The notes beneath the pieces are model-generated. The model made no database searches, was not told the DNA's origin, and saw only the letters and a program-made list of their open reading frames with translations. A stretch of DNA of 64,000 nt, taken from Pseudomonas shahriarae (GTDB lineage Bacteria; Pseudomonadota; Gammaproteobacteria; Pseudomonadales; Pseudomonadaceae). The DNA is taken from contig NZ_CP077085.1 of assembly GCF_014268455.2 (NCBI RefSeq), positions 3,141,001 to 3,205,000 of the forward strand, given 5' to 3'. Below are positions 9,001 through 14,827 of the stretch, piece after piece. The position numbers and the translations under genes are program-made. Numbering within the stretch: the first letter of the stretch is position 1; each line of letters opens with the position of its first letter.

Positions 9001-10361
9001 ATGACTTCGCCGATTTCCACGCCGTCATCAATGATGGTGACTTTGTCGCCAGGTTGCAGGCCGCCACCGCCAAAGGTCGGGGTGCCGTCGTCGGTGACGC
9101 CGCCATTACCGATATCGCCGATGATCGGGCCAACGTTGTCGATGGCTTCTTCGATGCCACCGGTTCCAATGCCTGGCTTGACCGGGGCAGTGGTGTCAAT
9201 GGTGACAATGTAAGGGTCTGACGGCAGGCCGGCATTGCCCGCCGCGTCAATGGCGATGGTGGTAAAGCTGTATTCACCATCCTCCAGGGCTGGCGATGGG
9301 GTGAACGTCCAGCTGCCGTCGGCTTCGACGGTGGTCTCGCCGATTTTTTCGTCGTTGGCGTAAATTTCCAGGGTGGCACCTGGCTCGGCGGTACCTGTCA
9401 GCGTCGGGGTTTTGTCGTCGGTGAGGCCATTTGGTGCGATCACACCTTGCTGATCACCCTCGTCATCACTGATGGCGTCGATGATCGATTTGCCTGGCGC
9501 GGTGATGTCGATGATGAAATCGAATTCGTCCGAAGGCCCGCTGGTATTGCCGTCTTTGTCCTTCTCGACAACGATGATCGAGTGCTCGCCTTCCGGCAGC
9601 GGCGTGGTAGGCGTGAACTCCCACTTGCCGTCATCACCCACCACCACTTCGCCGATCGGCTTGCCGTTGTCTTCGATGATGATGGTGTTGCCGGGGGTGC
9701 CTTCGCCGCTGAAGGTCGGGGTACGGTCGTCAGTAGAGTCGCCCTTGTTGATTGGGCCTTGCACATCGCCGACATCGTCGGTGACGTCAGACAAGGTTGG
9801 GGCGCTCGGAGCGATAGCCGAACCGCCATCCTTGTTATCGTTATTGTCATCGTCGCGGGTCAGCTTGTAAGCGGCGCCCAGCAAACCGAGCGCGCCCAGA
9901 CCGAGCAGAGCTGGCCAGAACCAGCCGATGCCATTACCGGCAACCAGGCCTTCACCGAAACCTACCAGTTCCTCGGAACCCAGTACTTGTGGCGACGACA
10001 CGCCATCGGCCAGAAATGCCGCTGCGTGATCGTCTTCGGCGTCGGAAGAGATGTACTCGTAGTAGGCACCGTCTTCGGCTACACCGACCAACTGGCCGGG
10101 GTGCTCGTAAAAACCTTCGATAATCAGTTGTGGCTGATCAGGGTCGGTACCTTCGGTGGCCACATGCAGGTCGTTGCCGACGCGCTTGATGGTCAGGTTC
10201 TCGGGGGCAACGGTTTTTTCACCGGCCTCCGCGATAATGTATTTACCGTCCTTGACCGCTTTGATTCGGACCGGATCGCCTTGTTTGGTGGTGCGAAGCT
10301 CCACCGATTCGGTAATCGTTTTGCCGTCCACTACGGCGACGTTCACTGCGTTTTTGTTCAC
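3084..10361 (-). CDS. Giant Bap-type type I-secreted adhesin with Ig-like repeats
   Basis: A biofilm/adhesion surface protein of about 2,425 aa. Order of parts: an N-terminal BapA-prefix-like domain (~150 residues) ending in a hydrophobic segment (WFWPALLGLGALGLLGAAY) and an Asp/Asn-rich linker; 17 Ig-like modules of ~100 aa, each with an A-P-x-I start and a D-A-A-G-N or D-P-A-G-N motif; two ~145-residue beta-sandwich domains (SFDGAPLGG and GFEGLPLNH starts); and a C-terminal region (VIDLTGTGDNTLNLSLSDVL, VNLDDLLADG) like the secretion ends of type I-exported adhesins. No ABC exporter genes are near. The start is a GTG with GAAGG 7 nt upstream (GTGAACAAAAAC). A GTG 30 nt earlier (10391) lacks a ribosome site. 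The beta-sandwich part (about 3,530-4,560) is clearly more AT-rich than the rest. Confidence 0.9.
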   Translation of the reverse strand: MNKNAVNVAVVDGKTITESVELRTTKQGDPVRIKAVKDGKYIIAEAGEKTVAPENLTIKRVGNDLHVATEGTDPDQPQLIIEGFYEHPGQLVGVAEDGAYYEYISSDAEDDHAAAFLADGVSSPQVLGSEELVGFGEGLVAGNGIGWFWPALLGLGALGLLGAAYKLTRDDDNNDNKDGGSAIAPSAPTLSDVTDDVGDVQGPINKGDSTDDRTPTFSGEGTPGNTIIIEDNGKPIGEVVVGDDGKWEFTPTTPLPEGEHSIIVVEKDKDGNTSGPSDEFDFIIDITAPGKSIIDAISDDEGDQQGVIAPNGLTDDKTPTLTGTAEPGATLEIYANDEKIGETTVEADGSWTFTPSPALEDGEYSFTTIAIDAAGNAGLPSDPYIVTIDTTAPVKPGIGTGGIEEAIDNVGPIIGDIGNGGVTDDGTPTFGGGGLQPGDKVTIIDDGVEIGEVIVGEDGRWEFTPDPELIEGPHPITVIVTDPAGNKSEPSDPYIVIVDTTAPVKPGIGTGGIEEAIDNVGPIIGDIGNGGVTDDGTPTFGGGGLQPGDKVTIIDDGVEIGEVIVDEDGRWEFTPDPELIEGPHPITVIVTDPAGNASEPSDPYIVIVDTTAPVKPGIGTGGIEEAIDNVGPIIGDIGNGGVTDDGTPTFGGGGLQPGDKVTIIDDGVEIGEVIVDEDGRWEFTPDPELIEGPHPITVIVTDPAGNASEPSDPYIVIVDTTAPVKPGIGTGGIEEAIDNVGPIIGDIGNGGVTDDGTPTFGGGGLQPGDKVTIIDGSVEIGEVIVGEDGRWEFTPDPELIEGPHPITVIVTDPAGNASEPSDPYIVIVDTTAPVAPTIDSVFDDQGTSTGNIMPGDITDDSQPEIRGQAEPGTTVIIYDNGREIGRVPVAADGSWTHTPVPPLLNGPHDLTAEAVDADGNTSAPSNSVDFELVAGGLPPAPSITGVFDDIADNVGNIMPGESTNDTEPQVSGTAEAFSTVTLFANGVPVGSVVADALGNWTITPSPALAPGLNNLTATATNSAGNVSPATGDYPITVDITPPAAADASQLEDNVGAITGPINSGDITDDNTPTFSGTAEPNTTLIIYDGGVEIDRVPVDGAGNWSYTPARPLADGPHSFSTEVVDAAGNRSPESTPIDFTVDTSAVAISIEQALDNVGPNQDPLASGSVTDDATPTLRGQATPGSTVNIYLDGVLLQEGVAVNNAGRWEYEVNPPLPEGSYAFTATVVTAAGGESAPTAEFNLEIDLTPPAAPTIDEIRDDVGDIQDPLVDGSTTDDTTPTLVGSGVAGDTIIIRNNGNELDRVTVQPDGSWTYTPNPPLNNGSTNQFDVIAEDPAGNQSAPSDPWTIIIDTAAPVAPTIDSVFDDQGTSTGNIMPGDITDDSQPEIRGQAEPGTTVIIYDNGREIGRVPVGADGSWTHTPVPPLLNGPHDLTAEAVDAAGNTSAPSNSVDFELIAGGLPPAPSITGVFDDIADNVGNIMPGESTNDTEPQVSGTAEAFSTVTLFANGVPVGSVVADALGNWTITPSPALTPGLNNLTATATNSAGNVSPATGDYPITVDITPPAAADASQLEDNVGAITGPINSGDITDDNTPTFSGTAEPNTTLIIYDGGVEIDRVPVDGAGNWSYTPARPLADGSHSFSTEVVDAAGNRSPESTPIDFTVDTSAVAISIEQALDNVGPNQDPLASGSVTDDATPTLRGQATPGSTVNIYLDGVLLQEGVAVNNAGRWEYEVNPPLPEGSYAFTATVVTAAGGESAPTADFNLEIDLTPPAAPTIDEIRDDVGDIQDPLVDGSTTDDTTPTLVGSGVAGDTIIIRNNGNELDRVTVQPDGSWTYTPNPALNNGSTNVFDVIAQDPAGNQSAPSAPWTVIIDTTAPITQITSVINDDGTPTPINPGDETTDRTPLISGTSEPGSTVTIFDSGVPIDTVQVDEFGNWSYSVVTPLSSGSHGLTASSVDLAGNQGPVSDQFDLRITSVFGTYSNIESFDGAPLGGIAVGSVLDLKAMAITNISGSSDVVPVNPNTISDPMLRIYGKLDFDLKGDSSSVLVMEASGLGAQHINEIRFYDANGVLIHTDTVSKEPGSQQFIMPGGMEFSRFEIETDVNAGSGLFVDNLILANGPIKTEGFEGLPLNHKFDLGVPFELDLFTLTRIENNVPRGAGVGLINQGHAAGQQLAILGAKVEFDLKGETASTLNFKLTLQAGRVLDTIITFYNADGELIHTEIMLGGSDGLRHISMPDGLEFSSFVIDNPDSRHLYINEISFADLALPNLPLADESNTTSDHVIYVTEGDEAALVAEGSDAIDTLVLTGANQLLDLSALGNQVSSIEVIDLTGTGDNTLNLSLSDVLSQGGDSLFTADDTTQMMIKGNAGDVVNLDDLLADGTDPGDWAGQGQVIVEGVTYNVFQHSSLDAQLLVQDGVTTNLV
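4743..7874 (-). repeat. Two tandem copies of a 1,566-bp higher-order repeat in the adhesin gene
   Basis: Copies lie at 6309-7874 and 4743-6308. Each encodes 522 aa, made of five different Ig-like modules (starts: APVAPTIDSV, PPAPSITGV, PPAAADASQ, AVAISIEQA, PPAAPTIDEI). The copies are nearly identical at DNA level with only scattered single-base differences, which points to a recent duplication or to gene conversion. Confidence 0.92.
7875..9194 (-). repeat. Four tandem 330-bp repeats in the adhesin gene
   Basis: Units at 8865-9194, 8535-8864, 8205-8534 and 7875-8204 each encode a 110-aa Ig-like module starting TTAPVKPGIG. Changes between units are few (for example GEDG/DEDG, NKSE/NASE, DDGV/DGSV), so copy number is likely to vary between strains. 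Confidence 0.93.
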
Positions 10362-10495
10362 TGTGATGCCTTCATTCGTCAGATTGGTCACCGCGCCGAA
10401 GTTTCGACACGTCCTAATTATCCAAGGCCCGCCTATTCAAAAAAGCGGTACCAGGGGATAGGACGAATCTTGGCCCTCGTTGACCTTTGTCGATA

Positions 10496-10509
10496 TGAGA
10501 CATGTCCCA
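10496..10509. promoter_or_regulatory. RcsB-like box in the adhesin promoter region
   Basis: TGAGACATGTCCCA: TGAGAC, 2 bp, GTCCCA, one mismatch from a perfect palindrome. Same framework as the boxes at 1828 and 10654. It lies 134 bp upstream of the adhesin start; its centre is 18 bp from the next box. Confidence 0.35.
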
Positions 10510-10513
10510 AAAC

Positions 10514-10527
10514 TGGGAATATTCCTA
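10514..10527. promoter_or_regulatory. Palindrome resembling the enterobacterial RcsAB box
   Basis: TGGGAATATTCCTA matches the E. coli RcsAB-box consensus TAAGAATATTCCTA at 12 of 14 positions and contains the perfect palindrome GGAATATTCC. It is 152 bp upstream of the adhesin start. Confidence 0.4.
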
Positions 10528-10653
10528 CGCAGTTCGCGACAAGCACCCGCTAACTAAAAGTAACTTCCTCATCCAATCTAATAATGTCTTTAATCAGAGC
10601 CGAAGCTGCCCGGCCGTTGATCGCTAGCCACTTAACATTTGATTATCGGGAAT

Positions 10654-10667
10654 TGAGACAAGTCTTA
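10654..10667. promoter_or_regulatory. RcsB-like box between adhesin and katB
   Basis: TGAGACAAGTCTTA (TGAGAC, 2 bp, GTCTTA) is a palindrome with one mismatch. Its reverse, TAAGACTTGTCTCA, matches the box before the OmpA-like gene at 12 of 14. It could serve either gene; it is 142 bp from the katB start. Confidence 0.4.
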
Positions 10668-10809
10668 CATTGATAGTGTGTCGTTCTGAGTAAACCTTTA
10701 AAGGCACTCTTCCCATTAAATAGAAGTACTACGGCTTGAGGCTCTCATGTCGGCAAGGCATCTATTCGGGTGGGCGGTGGTGTTCTCAGCCAATAACCAG
10801 GAATTCAGA

Positions 10810-12351
10810 ATGAAGCCCCCCTTCCCCCTCCATGCTTTTACCCCGCGACGCTTGTTGTGCATTGTTACCACCGGCACGCTGTCGTTTTCGGCGCTGGCCG
10901 TTGACCTTACCCGTGACAACGGGGCCCCGGTCGGCGACAACCAGAACTCGCAAACGGCAGGCGCCCAAGGGCCGGTGCTGCTGCAAGACGTGCACCTGAT
11001 CCAGAAGTTGCAGCGTTTTGACCGCGAGCGCATTCCCGAGCGTGTGGTGCATGCCCGCGGCACCGGGGCTCATGGGGTGTTTACCGCCACCGATAACCTC
11101 AGCGAACTGACCCAGGCCAAGGTCTTTGACAGCGGCACGGTCACCCCGGTATTTGTGCGCTTCTCATCGGTGGTGCATGGCACTCACTCCCCGGAAACCC
11201 TGCGCGACCCACGCGGTTTCGCCACCAAGTTCTACACCGCGGACGGTAACTGGGACCTGGTCGGCAATAATTTCCCGACCTTTTTTATCCGTGATGCCAT
11301 CAAGTTCCCGGATATGGTCCACGCCTTCAAGCCAGACCCACGCACCAACCTTGACGACGACTCACGTCGTTTCGATTTCTTTTCCCATGTCCCGGAAGCC
11401 ACCCGCACCCTGACCGAGCTGTATTCCAACGCCGGCATCCCGGCCAGCTATCGGGAGATGGACGGCAACGGCGTACATGCCTACAAGTTCGTCAACGCCA
11501 AAAACGAAGTGCACTACGTCAAGTTCCACTGGAAAAGCCTGCAAGGCACCCGCAACCTTTCACCTAAACAGGTGGCCCAGGTACAAGGTGCCGATTACAG
11601 CCATATGACCCAGGATCTGGTCAGCCATATCAACAAGGGCGATTTCCCGAAGTGGGACCTGTATATCCAGGTGCTCAAACCACAAGAGTTGGGCAGCTTC
11701 GCCTTCGACCCGCTTGACGCGACCAAGGTCTGGCCGGACGTCCCGTTGCGCAAAGTCGGGCAGATGGTGCTGAACCGCAACCCGGCCAATGTGTTCCAGG
11801 AAACCGAGCAGGTAGCCATGGCGCCTTCCAATCTGATCCCGGGCATCGAGCCTTCCGAAGACCGTCTGCTGCAGGGTCGCCTGTTCTCCTACGCCGATAC
11901 CCAGATGCATCGCCTGGGCGTCAACGCGCTGCAACTGCCGATCAACGCCCCGAAGAAACCCGTCAACAATGGTAACCAGGATGGTGCGATGAACACCGCC
12001 AGCACCACGACGGGCATCAACTACCAGCCGAGCCGATTGCTCCCGCGTGAAGAGCCGGCCAAGGCGCGCTACAGCATCCTGCCCCTGACCGGCACTACGC
12101 AGCAGGCCAAGATCCAGCGCGAACAGAACTTCAAGCAGGCCGGCGACCTGTATCGCTCCTTCAGCCATAAAGAGCGCCAGGACCTGATCGAAAGCTTCGG
12201 CGGCTCACTGGCCAGTGCGGACGACAAGAGCAAGCACCTGATCTTGTCCTTCCTGTACAAGGCCGACCCTGAGTACGGCACCGGCGTCACCAAAGCGGTG
12301 AAAGGCGACCTGTTACGCGTCCAGGCATTGGCTTCGACGTTGAGCGACTGA
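10810..12351 (+). CDS. katB: Periplasmic catalase KatB
   Basis: Monofunctional haem catalase that converts hydrogen peroxide to water and oxygen. From the ATG at 10810 (AGGA 7 nt upstream) it has 513 aa and starts with a signal peptide cut near SALAVD, so it acts in the periplasm. Visible family motifs: RFDRERIPERVVHARGTGAH (active-site His), VRFSSVVHG, DPRGFATKFYT, GNNFPTFFIRDAIKFPD (active-site Asn region) and the proximal haem ligand Tyr in RLFSYADTQMHRLG. Sequence style and length fit P. aeruginosa KatB. An upstream in-frame ATG at 10747 would bury the signal peptide and is not favoured. Peroxide-responsive control is usual for this family, but no clear site was found here. Confidence 0.95.
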   Translation: MKPPFPLHAFTPRRLLCIVTTGTLSFSALAVDLTRDNGAPVGDNQNSQTAGAQGPVLLQDVHLIQKLQRFDRERIPERVVHARGTGAHGVFTATDNLSELTQAKVFDSGTVTPVFVRFSSVVHGTHSPETLRDPRGFATKFYTADGNWDLVGNNFPTFFIRDAIKFPDMVHAFKPDPRTNLDDDSRRFDFFSHVPEATRTLTELYSNAGIPASYREMDGNGVHAYKFVNAKNEVHYVKFHWKSLQGTRNLSPKQVAQVQGADYSHMTQDLVSHINKGDFPKWDLYIQVLKPQELGSFAFDPLDATKVWPDVPLRKVGQMVLNRNPANVFQETEQVAMAPSNLIPGIEPSEDRLLQGRLFSYADTQMHRLGVNALQLPINAPKKPVNNGNQDGAMNTASTTTGINYQPSRLLPREEPAKARYSILPLTGTTQQAKIQREQNFKQAGDLYRSFSHKERQDLIESFGGSLASADDKSKHLILSFLYKADPEYGTGVTKAVKGDLLRVQALASTLSD

Positions 12352-12358
12352 GCAAGTG

Positions 12359-12385
12359 TTTCGCTGCCCGCTACGGGCAGCGAAA
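12359..12385 (+). terminator. Perfect 12-bp stem-loop after katB
   Basis: TTTCGCTGCCCG pairs perfectly with CGGGCAGCGAAA around a CTA loop, 8 nt past the katB stop. No T-run follows, so it may only partly terminate or may protect the katB 3' end while the next gene is still read. Confidence 0.6.
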
Positions 12386-12409
12386 ACCGCGCTGAACAAG
12401 GTGATCCAC

Positions 12410-12802
12410 ATGCCCAATAAAGAATTGAGAATACTGGTCGCAGACCCCAGCCTGCCCAGGCTGATCCGGATCGAAAGATGCTTGAACAGGCTTGGCTACT
12501 ACAGGCTCCTTGCCTTGCAAAGCAGTCAAGACCTTCAGGTCATGAGTCATAGCCTGATCGACTATTTTGATTTGCTGATTGCAAACCAGGTGCTGGCTTC
12601 GTCTGTCAAAAGCACTCCCTCGGCGCAGCCTCAACCCGCCGCCGGGAAAACACGCCCTACCTTGCTGTATGACTGGCTGCATTCGCCACCCGACATTGAA
12701 CTGATCGAACGCTTTATGACGGAGATTGATCCCCCCTCTCCCTGGGCGTGTTTGAAAGATCTGCCGTGGGCAAAAGGTGCACCCAGGGGCAGCAGGCAAT
12801 GA
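12410..12802 (+). CDS. Degenerate receiver-like protein
   Basis: Predicted 130 aa from an ATG with AAGGTG 6 nt upstream. The first ~65 residues follow the receiver pattern: a hydrophobic strand with Asp (RILVADPSLP), an amphipathic helix ending in LGYY, and a strand DLLIANQVL where a phospho-acceptor Asp would be expected. That position is Ala/Asn, and the usual downstream Thr/Ser and Lys motifs are not evident. It is therefore either a pseudo-receiver or an unrelated fold. Its stop overlaps the start of the next gene (ATGA), so the two are probably translated together. The function is unknown. Confidence 0.6.
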   Translation: MPNKELRILVADPSLPRLIRIERCLNRLGYYRLLALQSSQDLQVMSHSLIDYFDLLIANQVLASSVKSTPSAQPQPAAGKTRPTLLYDWLHSPPDIELIERFMTEIDPPSPWACLKDLPWAKGAPRGSRQ

Positions 12803-13101
12803 TGTGGTACAGGTGTCTGCCCATCATTAGCGTGTATGCCTTGAGCCTGGCCGGATGTGCCAAGCCAACGATACAGCCTGACCTCATAGAAGCACGCGAG
12901 CGGTTTACCCAACTTCAGAATAAACCCGAGTCGTTTACATTGGTCGTCGATGAAGTAAAGGATGCATTTGCCGTACTTATCCAGGCCGACCTGTTATCCA
13001 ATACCGATATCGACGCGCCCGAGGTCAGCCAGCTCTCGCGACTGGCCATGCAAAAAATAGCGCTTGCAGAACAAGCGATTATCGCGCGCAAGTCCGAGTG
13101 A
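12799..13101 (+). CDS. Small lipoprotein of unknown function
   Basis: About 100 aa. A lipoprotein signal peptide (MMWYRCLPIISVYALSLAGC) ends in a LAGC lipobox; Ala follows the lipidated Cys, so transfer to the outer membrane is likely. The mature part is helical and polar (IEARERFTQLQ, VKDAFAVLIQADL), somewhat like short DUF4398-type lipoproteins, but I do not recognise it firmly. Translation starts at ATGATG overlapping the stop of the preceding gene, with GCAGG a few bases upstream. A strong bidirectional terminator follows. Confidence 0.7.
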   Translation: MMWYRCLPIISVYALSLAGCAKPTIQPDLIEARERFTQLQNKPESFTLVVDEVKDAFAVLIQADLLSNTDIDAPEVSQLSRLAMQKIALAEQAIIARKSE

Positions 13102-13131
13102 TTTATGCAATGGGGAAAGGATGCCAGTATG

Positions 13132-13156
13132 AAAAAAAGCCCGCGAGCGGGCTTTT
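13132..13156. terminator. Bidirectional rho-independent terminator
   Basis: AAAAGCCCG pairs with CGGGCTTTT around CGAG, with an A-run on one side and a T-run on the other. It sits between the convergent lipoprotein and NlpC/P60 genes and can serve both. Confidence 0.92.
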
Positions 13157-13220
13157 ATAGGGGGATGGGTCGGTGATTCGTCGCCAGACCAGCTCCTGCC
13201 GCGCACCTAGATGGGGCGAA

Positions 13221-13733
13221 TCAATGAAAGCGTTTCGCTGTGTAATAACTTTTATTCCAGTAGCTATTGTTCAACGAGTCGATGCGGATACTTTTACCTG
13301 TTCTGGGCGAATGAATAAACCGACCACCACCGATATAAATCCCCACATGCCGCATGCGGTTCGCGCCATTATGCTTGAAAAAAACAGCATCTCCGGACTT
13401 TAGTTGATTACGGTAGATCGTTTTAGCCGGTGAGCTGAGCATTGAGGCGGTCGTACGCGGAATATTGATGCCTGCTTCACTGCGAAACAGATAAACAATC
13501 AACCCGCTGCAATCAAACCCTTTGCTCACTGAAGCACCACCCCACTTGTAGGGCGTACCAATCAACTCGTGGGCTCGCGATACAAGATTGTCCATATGGC
13601 CTGACGGCTTATTGACAACGCTATTATCCTGATTCGCCCATTTGGATTTGCCAGAGGTACTTTGTTTTGTGGAAGCAAAAAGATAATCCGAAAACAAATA
13701 GCTGAGCACTATCATAAATGTAAACTTTGACAC
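13221..13733 (-). CDS. NlpC/P60 family cell-wall endopeptidase
   Basis: Cysteine peptidase of the NlpC/P60 type, expected to cut peptidoglycan peptides. The catalytic Cys is in GFDCSGLIVYLF and the catalytic His in MRHVGIYIGGGRFIHSP; the segment AHELIGTPYKWGG is the usual domain start. Mature length is short, essentially one catalytic domain. I place the start at GTG 13733 (GGTG upstream), which gives 170 aa with a short signal-type N-terminus (MSKFTFMIVLSYLFSDYLFA). The ATG at 13715 has no visible ribosome site. A longer open frame reaching 13979 has un-protein-like sequence and is not used. The gene is more AT-rich than its neighbours, which could mean transfer. Confidence 0.85.
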   Translation of the reverse strand: MSKFTFMIVLSYLFSDYLFASTKQSTSGKSKWANQDNSVVNKPSGHMDNLVSRAHELIGTPYKWGGASVSKGFDCSGLIVYLFRSEAGINIPRTTASMLSSPAKTIYRNQLKSGDAVFFKHNGANRMRHVGIYIGGGRFIHSPRTGKSIRIDSLNNSYWNKSYYTAKRFH

Positions 13734-14078
13734 GTTATGCACCGAAAAATAGAGGTAAGTTAGCTGGGGTGCAATGGTATTCAGGAGGCGATGACCAACA
13801 CATAGGATTTGTCTCAGTCGTGCCCGTTGGCGTGTAGGAATCGACGAACGGGGGGCGATTCTGTGTCGTGAGTTGCCCTCGGATTTTGCCCATGGCCTGT
13901 GGCAACGCTTCCAATACTCATCCCAACGCGAGACGTTTGGCGGTGACAAACACAAAGCCTCCCAGCCCTGAGCCAGCAATTTTCCCTTTTAAGAATCGCC
14001 TGAGAGAATCCCTGACGCCCACCTCCTACCATAGACCCCGAAGCCACTCCAACACACCCAGGAAAGCTACGGGCCCTC
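13734..14078. other. Divergent promoter region between NlpC/P60 and fimbrial chaperone genes
   Basis: 345 bp without a supportable gene. It carries an RcsB-like box (13990-14003) and a -10-like TACCAT about 22 nt downstream of that box, on the fimbrial side. Confidence 0.55.
13990..14003. promoter_or_regulatory. RcsB-like box upstream of the chaperone/adhesin fimbrial genes
   Basis: TAAGAATCGCCTGA, preceded by CTTT, lies 75 bp before the chaperone start. It matches the box upstream of the pilin gene (TAAGAATCGTCTTA) at 12 of 14 positions. Confidence 0.55.
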
Positions 14079-14804
14079 ATGTCACCTCTCAACCACTTGC
14101 CATTCTGCCGCTCCCTGCTTTGGATCAGTGCGCTGATTGCAGCGTTGCTGGCCCTGGCGCCCTGTGCGCAGGCGACGGTCAAGATTGAAGGCACGCGCCT
14201 GATCTACTTTGGCCAATATAAAGAAGCCAGCATCAATATCGTCAATCAGTCCCCCAGCGAACTGGCGGTGCAAAGCTGGGTCACCCGCGAGGACGATGAT
14301 GCAACGTCGCCGGTGCCCTTTGCCGTGGTCCAGCCGCTGGTTCGCCTGGATGCTCAACAGCATCACCTGCTGCGCATTCTGTACGCCGGCGCAGGCTTGC
14401 CCAGCGATGTGGAGTCGATGTTCTTGCTTAACGTCATGGAAATCCCGCTGAAGCCGGAAGCCGCCGACAGTGTGCAATTTGCCGTGCGCCAGCGCCTCAA
14501 GCTGTTCTATCGCCCGGCCGGGCTGGCAGGCAGTTCGTCAGAGGCCGTGCCACAACTGGTATGGAGCCGCACCGATGGGCAAACCCTGACCGTCACCAAT
14601 CCCAGTGCGTTTCATCTGTCCCTGGTGGATGTGCAAGTCGACAAAGGCGGCCAGGTTCAAGTGCTGGATGACTACCTATTGCTCAAGCCCGGTGAGCGCA
14701 AAGTCTTCAGCACCCAGGCCCCCATCAGCGTCGGGAGCCAAATCAACTTTACCGAAATCACCGATATCGGCTTGCAGGCCCGCCATCGCGCGGTTCTCAA
14801 GTGA
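14079..14804 (+). CDS. Periplasmic fimbrial chaperone (PapD-like), upstream half-operon
   Basis: Chaperone of the chaperone-usher pathway, 241 aa. It holds pilus subunits in the periplasm by donor-strand complementation and delivers them to the usher. A signal peptide (cut near AQATVK) is followed by two Ig-like domains. Visible are the N-terminal strand with the anchoring Arg (KIEGTRLIYFG), the FAVVQPLVRLDAQ strand and the domain-joining segment RQRLKLFYRPAGL, whose Lys is the second anchoring residue of the family. A second, related chaperone lies in the pilin-usher half of the locus. The stop overlaps the next reading frame (GTGATG), so the adhesin-like subunit is co-expressed. An RcsB-like box precedes it. 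Confidence 0.92.
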   Translation: MSPLNHLPFCRSLLWISALIAALLALAPCAQATVKIEGTRLIYFGQYKEASINIVNQSPSELAVQSWVTREDDDATSPVPFAVVQPLVRLDAQQHHLLRILYAGAGLPSDVESMFLLNVMEIPLKPEAADSVQFAVRQRLKLFYRPAGLAGSSSEAVPQLVWSRTDGQTLTVTNPSAFHLSLVDVQVDKGGQVQVLDDYLLLKPGERKVFSTQAPISVGSQINFTEITDIGLQARHRAVLK

Positions 14805-14827
14805 TGGAACGCGGGGAATACCGACCT

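Larger units (their letters stand above)
10362..10809. other. Divergent promoter region between adhesin and catalase
   Basis: This 448-bp region has no convincing gene and an AT-rich stretch around 10540-10740. It must hold the promoters of both the adhesin (-) and katB (+). Three 14-bp palindromes of the RcsB-like family lie here. I did not find a clear OxyR site for the catalase. Confidence 0.6.

Noticed and set aside
7875..9194. Regular repeats considered as a CRISPR-like array
   Set aside because: Units are 330 bp, in frame and translated into Ig-like domains; there are no short spacers or cas genes.
5445..9221. A 1,258-codon open frame on the plus strand opposite the adhesin repeats
   Set aside because: It exists because the adhesin repeats are copied without stop codons in the antisense frame. 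Its translation repeats with the same 330- and 1,566-bp periods, has no recognisable domain, and runs opposite a well-supported gene.
9447..10553. Plus-strand open frame of 368 codons across the adhesin N-terminus and promoter
   Set aside because: It is antisense to the conserved Bap-prefix domain, shows no domain or ribosome site, and ends in the divergent promoter region.
10621..10746. An OxyR site for katB
   Set aside because: Some ATAG/CTAT-like quarters can be picked out, but the spacing does not fit the OxyR consensus well enough to claim.
13868..14188. Small plus-strand open frame overlapping the fimbrial chaperone start
   Set aside because: No ribosome site, no recognisable sequence, and it overlaps the regulatory region and the signal peptide of the chaperone in another frame.
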